Origin: CAWHPS01 sp963831235
GTDB taxonomy: Bacteria; Fibrobacterota; OXYB2-FULL-49-7; JAEUSG01
Assembly (NCBI GenBank): GCA_963831235.1
Contig: CAWHPS010000067.1
Coordinates: 1 to 10,496 of the forward strand
DNA length: 10,496 nt
Direction: 5' to 3'
Positions 5,034 to 10,496 of the stretch are shown here, piece by piece. How positions within the stretch are numbered: position 1 is the stretch's first letter; every line of letters starts with the position of its first letter. The position numbers and the translations under genes were made by a program. The notes below the pieces were generated by a model. The model saw nothing but the letters and a program-made list of their open reading frames with translations, made no database searches and was not told where the DNA came from.

Positions 5034-5481
5034 ATTTTCAGAAGGTATTTTAATTGAGATTTAGCAGATAGGGAAGCTTGTAGATTCTTTCGATTCGTTG
5101 TTAATGGAATTGAAAGATCGCGAACCAAATTTGATCGAAAAAATCGCAGTTGCAGGAATGCTTCATTCATTCTATGGCGGTATGGAAAACATCCTGAAGC
5201 GCTTGCAGGTTGGAAGAACGGCGCCATCTGCAAAAGTCGAAAAGTGGCATACACAATTGTTGGAACATTCTTTACGTAAAGATACTGATCCTGGTGCTCC
5301 GCTTTCCAAAGATCTTTATACTAAAATGAAAGATTATCTTGAATTCCGCCATGTTTTCAGGCATGCTTATCCTATATAGCTTCAATGGAAAAAGATGGTA
5401 CCGCTTGTTGAAGCCTGCAAAATGGTATTCGAGCAGTTTAAAAATGAGATAAATACTTTCCTTGGGCAGAGGAACAGCTAA
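5023..5481 (+). pseudogene. hepT: HepT-like HEPN ribonuclease toxin, interrupted by two in-frame TAG codons
   Basis: A single frame runs from GTG 5023 (overlapping mntA; AAAGG about 10 bases upstream) to TAA 5479-5481, 152 codons, the normal HepT size, but it contains TAG at 5062-5064 and 5377-5379. Segments are: SPEFSEGILIEI, TAG, then KLVDSFDSLLMEL...EKIAVAGMLHSFYGGMENILKRL (helical HEPN core), KWHTQLLEHSL, and EFRHVFRHAYPI, TAG, then LQWKKMVPLVEACKMVFEQFK. The RX4HXY site (R-HVFR-H-A-Y) is intact and lies just before the second TAG. HepT cleaves RNA and is silenced by MntA-catalysed AMPylation. From the TTG at 5098 alone a 93-residue core with the active site could be made. No frameshift occurs, so either two nonsense changes (CAG to TAG would explain them) or TAG readthrough. 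Confidence 0.65.
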
Positions 5482-5514
5482 GAAAACATTCCTATTTTAC
5501 TGACCCAATCCTGA

Positions 5515-5526
5515 TGGATTAATCCC
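5515..5526. promoter_or_regulatory. Conserved palindrome TGGATTAATCCC, copy 3
   Basis: Matches the 12-bp palindrome at 3647-3658 with a single terminal change, at the same position in the leader. Confidence 0.4.
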
Positions 5527-5545
5527 ACCCTTTTCGAGTAAACCC

Positions 5546-5559
5546 TGACATTTTTGTCG
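5546..5559. promoter_or_regulatory. Enhancer-like dyad TGACA-TTTT-TGTCG, copy 3
   Basis: Same sequence as at 1294 and 3677, centred about 86 bp before the predicted sigma-54 start. Confidence 0.6.
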
Positions 5560-5610
5560 TAGTCCAAATTTCCACACCTAAAACTTAAGGCAAAAGCCGC
5601 GAAAAACAAC

Positions 5611-5628
5611 TTGGCATGGCTATTGCAT
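5611..5628 (+). promoter_or_regulatory. Sigma-54 (RpoN) promoter, copy 3
   Basis: TTGGCATGGCTATTGCAT, identical to copy 2, has GG at 5613-5614 and GC at 5625-5626. Transcription should begin near 5638, leaving an 87-base leader before the ATG at 5725. Confidence 0.85.
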
Positions 5629-5724
5629 TGTCATATTACAATGCTACTAGGATTGTACGATTTATTTATCAATGCCTGCAATCCGCAGATAGCTAAACAA
5701 ATCACAATCAAAAGGAGGTCTTAA

Positions 5725-8031
5725 ATGGTTCGAGTCATCATCCTGCTCGCGCTTGCCGCATGCATCCAGGTTTCCGCGTATTTTACCGGAGCAAAAATAA
5801 TGGTACCAGGAAGCTGGAGTGGAGAACAGATTATCCCAATGTGCACACTTGACGTTAAGCTTAAACCCTACGGCGCAACCGGAAGCCTGGACATCTATTT
5901 TAATGCGAGTGTCGGAGATTTTACAACACGTGAAAGCCTTGAAGTGGTAAGCCAATTATGTTTCCCTAAAACTTTTATGATTGATTCCATGGTACTTTGG
6001 ATTGCGGGAAAACCGCAGCCTGCAATTATGATTTCAGTGGGACAGGCAAATGCAACGTATAATGAAATCGTAGGGGTAAGACGCGACCCGGCAATGCTTG
6101 TAAAACTTCCTGAAGATAGCTGGTGGTATCCGATGCGGGAAGGAAATACTTATGAGCTCAAGGTCTTTCCAATTTTCAAGGACAGTACCCGCCATGTAAA
6201 GCTTATGTTCCATATAAGCAATGACATTTTATCTGACATGAAGAACTTGCTGCTCGGAACACCCGGTAATGCAAATATTGTGCTACGTGCAGACACATCT
6301 CTTAGCGAAATACCTGAGGTGAGCAGTGGACGTCTTACGCTGAAAAAGAAAGGCAGCGAATTTATCTTTTCCGTTGTTGATCCCGACAGTGGTGCTTTTA
6401 TGGTTTCGAGGACTGACAGCATATCGCAAATTATGCCTGGAGTGCATGGAATGATTCAAACAGTCGGATCGTATTATGATACCGGTTATTTCAGTTTGAA
6501 CCTTGATGTTTATAAAATGTTTGCACTCGATACTTTTAGACAGACAAAAAAGTTGACTATCGTATGGGTTCCAAGCACATATCAGACAATGGGTGATGAT
6601 GACAACCCCTGGTTAAAAGAACAGGAAATGATTGGGGAATATCTGGAAAAATTTACAGCCAAAGAGTCTTTTAATATAATCTATGCGGGCAAAACCACCC
6701 AGATGTTTGAGCCGCACATGGTTCCTGCCCTACAAGGAACCATTTCCAGGGCAAAGAACTTTCTTGGTAACAGGGAATATCCGAATGCTCAAACTGATCC
6801 AAGAAATTATTTTGAAGCCCTGCAAAAGGCTTTTTCGTCGATTGCTTCATCGGATGTTCCGGCCCTTGTTTTCTGCATGGATCGGGAACCTGCTGCTAGT
6901 GGTACCTATGATAATCGGACTGAAGAGGACAGGATGGTCAAAGTTCTTGTTGAAATTAATGTTAATAAGGCAAAATTCTACGCATGGGTACACTCTTCCA
7001 AGTATTACTTTTATTCCTCACTTGCCCGCGCATTAAATGGTACGGTCACTTTTTATTATCGTGATCCATATTACTACTATGATTACGAATATTATTGGAA
7101 CTGGTATGGTTATGATAATTTCAAGATGGAAAGATTGGATGAATCGTTTATTCCAGCCATAGACGAAGTTTCCGTGGGATTCAGTCCATATTACTCCCAG
7201 GATATTGTTGAAAAGCGCGATATCAGAAATTTCTCAGACTATAATTATTATTACTATTACTACCAGGATCGGAAGTATGATCGGAGTAGCTATTCAATAA
7301 ACTATAGTGGAAAATGCCGTGGTTTTGTTTATGCAAACTGCGACTTCAAGATAGGCGGTAAAGTTTACAGAAAGAATATCAGCATATATTCAAATGGTTC
7401 AACTACAGAAGAGCAAGGGCTCTGCTTTAACAAAGAATGGGCTGTGGATATGGTTGACCATTTCAGAACTAATTATTACTGGAATGATTACTATTATGGT
7501 TATGGTAAGACCAAAGTTTTAAACCCAAGTCCGGCAATTAAGGCCATAGAGAACAAGAATTTCTATGATGATGGCGCCTATGCTGAAATGGTAAAAATCA
7601 GCCTTGCAAATAAAGTGGTTACCTGTGCTTCCGCGCTTCTTGCCCTTGAACCAGGCATGGATTTATCCGAAGAAAGTCAATGGGATAGATACACATGGGG
7701 AACATGGGGCATAGCCACAACATCCACTGAAAAGGATAGTGTCATGGATAAGGACAGCTTAAAATTGACCGCCTGCCCCAACCCGTTTAATCCATCTACC
7801 AGGATAATCTTTTCCGGACTAAGAGGTAAAAGAGAAAATGTTACCTTGACTATTTTTGATGTCAACGGCAGGTTAGTTAAGGCATTTAAGGTATTATCGG
7901 GTTATGGGAAAGTGGAGTTCTTATGGGATGGCACAAACGCGAATGGGAAAAAACTCGGAAGCGGGATGTATGTAGGGCGGGTGCAGATGGGTGGGAAGAC
8001 GTCGCAAGTGAGGCTGTTATTGGCAAAGTAA
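5725..8031 (+). CDS. Secreted VIT/vWA-like protein with tyrosine-rich regions and T9SS-type sorting module
   Basis: The start at 5725 follows AAAGGAGGT at about 5711-5719. The 768-residue product has a signal peptide (MVRVIILLALAACIQVSA). Residues 40-165 resemble a VIT domain: LWIAGK (91-96), then ATYNEIVGVRRDPAML (110-125) and YELKVFPI (143-150). Residues 275-440 follow the plan of a vWA domain (KLTIVWVPSTYQTMGDDD, later YFEALQKAF and VPALVFCMDREP), but the DxSxS metal site is replaced by VPSTYQ, so metal-dependent adhesion is unlikely in the usual form. VVTCASALLALEPG (631-644) matches the conserved segment after the vWA domain in VIT proteins. Tyrosine-rich stretches lie at 444-463, 506-513 and 584-593. 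The sorting module begins at PNPFNPST (685) and ends QVRLLLAK; it is a different subtype from the other three. Probably a surface protein; ligand unknown. Confidence 0.8.
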   Translation: MVRVIILLALAACIQVSAYFTGAKIMVPGSWSGEQIIPMCTLDVKLKPYGATGSLDIYFNASVGDFTTRESLEVVSQLCFPKTFMIDSMVLWIAGKPQPAIMISVGQANATYNEIVGVRRDPAMLVKLPEDSWWYPMREGNTYELKVFPIFKDSTRHVKLMFHISNDILSDMKNLLLGTPGNANIVLRADTSLSEIPEVSSGRLTLKKKGSEFIFSVVDPDSGAFMVSRTDSISQIMPGVHGMIQTVGSYYDTGYFSLNLDVYKMFALDTFRQTKKLTIVWVPSTYQTMGDDDNPWLKEQEMIGEYLEKFTAKESFNIIYAGKTTQMFEPHMVPALQGTISRAKNFLGNREYPNAQTDPRNYFEALQKAFSSIASSDVPALVFCMDREPAASGTYDNRTEEDRMVKVLVEINVNKAKFYAWVHSSKYYFYSSLARALNGTVTFYYRDPYYYYDYEYYWNWYGYDNFKMERLDESFIPAIDEVSVGFSPYYSQDIVEKRDIRNFSDYNYYYYYYQDRKYDRSSYSINYSGKCRGFVYANCDFKIGGKVYRKNISIYSNGSTTEEQGLCFNKEWAVDMVDHFRTNYYWNDYYYGYGKTKVLNPSPAIKAIENKNFYDDGAYAEMVKISLANKVVTCASALLALEPGMDLSEESQWDRYTWGTWGIATTSTEKDSVMDKDSLKLTACPNPFNPSTRIIFSGLRGKRENVTLTIFDVNGRLVKAFKVLSGYGKVEFLWDGTNANGKKLGSGMYVGRVQMGGKTSQVRLLLAK

Positions 8032-8117
8032 TATGGAACAATTGGAAAAAAGAAGAGATGATGGGTGGGACCTGATTGATCCAGGGATTTAGGAAACGTC
8101 AATTTATATAACCGCAC

Positions 8118-8172
8118 CCGGACCCTTATCCTTTTTCTTTCAAGAAAACGGGATAAGGGTCCGGTTTATTTT
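8118..8172. terminator. Strong hairpin terminator between convergent genes
   Basis: A perfect 14-bp stem, CCGGACCCTTATCC (8118-8131) with GGATAAGGGTCCGG (8151-8164), encloses a 19-base loop. TTTATTTTCT follows on the plus strand, closing the 5725-8031 gene. The minus-strand side is AT-rich (TTATATAAATT) and may also serve the convergent glycosyltransferase gene. Confidence 0.8.
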
Positions 8173-8217
8173 CTCAGCTGTTATTTGATACACGATGGCA
8201 ATGAGATTACAGCAAAT

Positions 8218-9843
8218 TTACTGTTCATGAGAAAATGATACGTATAAAAACGTCGGCATAAGCATACCTTTGAATTTCCTGGTAAAACCGGCATGCTCCT
8301 TGAGCCATTGGAGCATTTCAGGCCTTACATCTTCCTCGCAGGCAACAATTATGCATCGGACAGGGGCTTTTATGAAATCAGGATCTCCAAGATCTTCAGG
8401 TCTTGCAATGATTTTGCAATTCAAGCCATACTGGCGAGCACAATAGCTTATCCCGACATAATAAGTCCGCGAGAAGGTGAATATCGTCTTTTGTGAAGGA
8501 TAATCCCTGACAATTTGATCGAAAAGACCACGATAATCCTGCTGGGGATACTGCATAAGTTCCATGTTTCGCGGGACTAAAAACAGCAGAAGGATGCCGC
8601 ATAGTATTATTGCGTATTCATAAGAACGCTGTAACTGTTCAGGTATCTTGCCGGTCCCCGAGTGCCAGCCGGGTGCCTCGATACATCCGCCTGCGGCGGA
8701 CACTCGGCAACCGGTTGGTGTATCGAGGGGCCGGGAAGATGCCTGAACAGTTACAAAACGCTTTCCATAAGGAATCACCTGTGTAAGCATTTCTATACCA
8801 CAACAAATGCCCCATAGCCAGAATGGAAGACAGATCATGGAATATCGCTCAAGGGTTTTAGAATCCTCACCTAACCCGAAAGCCATTGGAAGAATACAAA
8901 TGAAAACAGAAAGTGTAAAAGCAGATACCTTGGATTTTTTAACTGTTGCAATCACTCCAAGAATCATGAGCACCATGAAAATATAAATTGAAATAGAAAG
9001 CCATGGAGTTCCAAACTGAAACTCAAGCCATCTGGGGATAAAGCTCCATGATTGCATAAAATCTACTGGAATGGTCTGTGAAATATTAAATGATGTCTCA
9101 GTAAAATGCATCTGCTGCATGTTTCGAATCATTGGAATGCTGAAAACCAATGCTGGCAGGGAGAGCAGTACATTTATAAAAAAAACGGATCGAGGATGCC
9201 GATTTGGACCAAGGTAGCAGCCAAGGAATGCAAAGCAAGCAACAAGAATAATTGCTAATCCGTGGCTCATGCTCAGTAGCAGATAAGCTATAGCAAGCCG
9301 AACAGGGCTAAATGCTATGGAGTTTCCAGGTACCAATCCGATTATCCAGATTATCAGACAAAACATAATCATGTAACCGCGGGCATCCACGGTATATTGT
9401 GTGAATGAAGGATGGAAAATCGTGAAGAGGCAGAATAGTGTGCCGACAAGTTGGCCTTTTATGCGGGAAAAAACTGCAAATGAAAGGGGGATAAGTGCAA
9501 AACCCGCAATAAGGGATGGTATGCGGTAGACAAAATCAATCGCATGGTGTCCGGTAAGTTTGATGAGGATTTTACTTATGACACCATAAAGAATATGTAC
9601 GACGTCCGTTGTGGCAAACCCGAAGGTTATTTTCCAAGGCGCATTGATCTGAGTAACGAGCGCCCAAAGTGGATCCTCCCACTGGCTGAAGGTCGCTGGA
9701 ATCAGGCGTACAAGCGTAACTGTGGTTGCGAGAAACCAGAGCCATAGGGGAGGAGAAGAGCCCGGCTTGAATCCGAAGAGCATTTGATGGCAGACAAAAT
9801 AAAGTTTATCTATCTTGCTTTTAAGATTCATAGATTTACTCAT
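8218..9843 (-). CDS. Multi-pass membrane glycosyltransferase, GT-C (PMT/ArnT-like), with a 42-residue palindromic-element insert
   Basis: This 541-residue protein has about ten hydrophobic segments (near 32-50, 82-97, 108-125, 131-148, 158-172, 181-210, 219-238, 281-300, 307-324, 337-352, 409-424) and a soluble C-terminal domain from about 430. The loop after the first helix carries acidic residues (QWEDPLWAL, E56-D57), where GT-C enzymes have their catalytic acid, and RIPSLIAGFALIPL and YTVDARGYMIMFCLI are typical of PMT_2-type glycosyltransferases. These use polyprenyl-phosphate sugars to modify proteins or lipids outside the inner membrane; substrate unknown. Residues 364-405 come from an in-frame palindromic repeat (8630-8755) lying between the eleventh-helix region and the preceding loop. 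The ATG overlaps the upstream permease stop by 8 bases (ATGAGTAA); an alternative start is M5 at 9831. Confidence 0.7.
   Translation of the reverse strand: MSKSMNLKSKIDKLYFVCHQMLFGFKPGSSPPLWLWFLATTVTLVRLIPATFSQWEDPLWALVTQINAPWKITFGFATTDVVHILYGVISKILIKLTGHHAIDFVYRIPSLIAGFALIPLSFAVFSRIKGQLVGTLFCLFTIFHPSFTQYTVDARGYMIMFCLIIWIIGLVPGNSIAFSPVRLAIAYLLLSMSHGLAIILVACFAFLGCYLGPNRHPRSVFFINVLLSLPALVFSIPMIRNMQQMHFTETSFNISQTIPVDFMQSWSFIPRWLEFQFGTPWLSISIYIFMVLMILGVIATVKKSKVSAFTLSVFICILPMAFGLGEDSKTLERYSMICLPFWLWGICCGIEMLTQVIPYGKRFVTVQASSRPLDTPTGCRVSAAGGCIEAPGWHSGTGKIPEQLQRSYEYAIILCGILLLFLVPRNMELMQYPQQDYRGLFDQIVRDYPSQKTIFTFSRTYYVGISYCARQYGLNCKIIARPEDLGDPDFIKAPVRCIIVACEEDVRPEMLQWLKEHAGFTRKFKGMLMPTFLYVSFSHEQ
8630..8755. 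mobile_element. 126-bp palindromic repeat element (MITE/RPE-like) inserted in frame
   Basis: The ends are inverted repeats: TGTAACTGTTCAGG at 8630-8643 against its complement at 8742-8755, extending to 21 bp with two mismatches. Inside are CCTCGATACA (8676-8685) against TGTATCGAGG (8719-8728), a GC-rich hairpin TCCGCC-TGC-GGCGGA (8686-8700), and CCGAGTG (8658-8664) against CACTCGG (8701-8707). GC content is clearly above that of the host gene. The length between ends, 126, is divisible by 3 and the insert is read through as 42 polar residues without stops. No transposase is encoded, so it would be a non-autonomous element. Confidence 0.7.
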
Positions 9844-10495
9844 ACCTTAAAGCCTCAATGGGGTTCATGCGAGAGGCCTTTATTGCCGGATAAAGCCCGA
9901 ATAAAATACCCATAAGAACAACCACAATAAAAACCCCGATAATTGCCGTAATGGTGAGCTGCGGAAGTATTACTCCTTCAGTGGCTTTGCCTATGGCTTC
10001 TTTTGCAAGCATGGGAAGGCAGCCAAGCCCGACTCCTGCAATGCCGCCTATAAAACAGAGTGTGCTTGTTTCAGCAATGAATTGTATGAATATCTGTAGC
10101 GGGCTTGCGCCCAGTGCTTTTCTTACGCCGATCTCCCTTACGCGTTCGGATATGCTCGAAAGCATAACATTCATTATGCCAAGTCCCCCTGATAAGAGCG
10201 CTATTAAGGCAATAACCCCCATTATGCGGCTTACGTTTTCCATCATTGCTATGAATTCCTTGAGGTTGTCGGGTTTGCTGTATTCAAAATCCTGCACTCC
10301 CCGATGACGGCTGACAAGCGAGGATGTAATGTCAGCAAGCTGTTGTTCCATTTTGCGGGGGTCTTTTATTTTAAGCCATAGTGAGCCTGGATCGGGATTA
10401 TATCCGGAAACATATTTTTGCATTGCGAGAAATGGGATGTAAATGTTTCGCGCCCTCCAGTTTCTTTTCATTTCACCTGTTTTGGGCCCGAATAC
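9836..10495 (-). CDS. ABC transporter permease, MacB/FtsX family, C-terminal part (5' truncated by window edge)
   Basis: The frame is open to the right edge (VFGPKTGE precedes the Met at 10471), so that Met is internal. Visible parts are the end of the MacB-type periplasmic domain (NIYIPFLAMQKY, LWLKIKDPRKMEQQLADI, RHRGVQDFEY) and the FtsX domain with three membrane helices: VIALIALLSGGLGIMNVML, the helix around LCFIGGIAGVGLGC, and IIGVFIVVVLMGILFGLYPA. ISERVREIGVRKALGAS and the end ASRMNPIEALRYE are hallmark sequences. Such permeases form dimers with an ATP-binding subunit and move or extract lipoproteins, peptides or drugs across the envelope; the exact substrate is not known. It is the gene upstream of the glycosyltransferase and overlaps it, so they form one operon. 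Confidence 0.9.
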   Translation of the reverse strand, partial: VFGPKTGEMKRNWRARNIYIPFLAMQKYVSGYNPDPGSLWLKIKDPRKMEQQLADITSSLVSRHRGVQDFEYSKPDNLKEFIAMMENVSRIMGVIALIALLSGGLGIMNVMLSSISERVREIGVRKALGASPLQIFIQFIAETSTLCFIGGIAGVGLGCLPMLAKEAIGKATEGVILPQLTITAIIGVFIVVVLMGILFGLYPAIKASRMNPIEALRYE

Positions 10496-10496
10496 T

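Larger units (their letters stand above)
5515..5724 (+). repeat. Conserved leader module, copy 3
   Basis: Homologous to 1263-1472 along nearly its whole length, including the UTR; the last 20 bases differ and carry a stronger ribosome site (AAAGGAGGT) than the other two. Confidence 0.85.

Noticed and set aside
1..5724. Integron cassette array
   Set aside because: The repeated hairpins look like terminators with A/T tails; no attC-type R/L boxes or integrase are visible, and the conserved blocks include promoters and coding ends, unlike integron cassettes.
8630..8755. Palindromic element as a transcription terminator or CRISPR-like repeat
   Set aside because: It is inside an open coding frame, lacks a T tract, and there is no series of spaced direct repeats anywhere in the window.
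9951..10307. Plus-strand open frame opposite the ABC permease
   Set aside because: Shadow of a clear FtsX-domain gene, with no start signals and low-complexity composition.
1..10496. tRNA, rRNA or phage/IS transposase genes
   Set aside because: No cloverleaf with CCA-type ends, rRNA-like stretch, or transposase/integrase motif was recognised by reading; a profile search was not possible.

Overview
The window looks like the chromosome of an FCB-group bacterium, possibly Fibrobacterota or a related candidate lineage. The main reason is that four secreted proteins end in the Por/type IX-style C-terminal sorting module (PNPFNPST, an IFD-NGK strand, an ASGVYV strand and a basic tail). The DNA is AT-rich, and the supported genes end in TAA or TGA. 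No species can be named from the sequence alone.

Positions 1-5724 are a modular array. A unit consists of a TGACA-N4-TGTC(A/G) enhancer-like palindrome, a near-perfect sigma-54 promoter about 50 bp downstream, a signal-peptide protein with the sorting tail, a conserved hairpin terminator with stem GAGCCGGAA/TTCCGGCTC, and then a small toxin-antitoxin (TA) pair. The first unit is cut by the left edge and is followed by hicB and a damaged hicA. The second unit carries a beta-propeller-like protein, followed by remnants of a nucleotidyltransferase and a HEPN gene and then an intact MNT nucleotidyltransferase. The third unit carries a small unknown secreted protein, followed by an mntA-like gene and a hepT-like gene interrupted by two TAG codons. 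The fourth copy of the leader drives a 768-residue VIT/vWA-like protein with tyrosine-rich stretches (5725-8031), which has its own sorting tail and ends at a strong terminator (8118-8172). Leaders and tails are conserved between units while the middles differ, so the array looks built by duplication and replacement of the middle part.

Positions 8218-10496 lie on the minus strand and look like ordinary chromosome. They hold the C-terminal half of a MacB/FtsX-type ABC transporter permease, cut by the right edge, overlapping by 8 bases a multi-pass GT-C-type glycosyltransferase. The glycosyltransferase gene carries an in-frame 126-bp palindromic element that adds 42 residues.

The three complete secreted-protein genes are probably co-regulated by RpoN and one enhancer-binding activator. 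The TA genes sit after the terminators and probably have separate expression. They may stabilise the array, although most of the toxins here look damaged unless TAG is read through. The most unusual signals are the sigma-54/secreted-protein/TA modular array, the TAG codons restricted to toxin frames, and the coding palindromic insertion.
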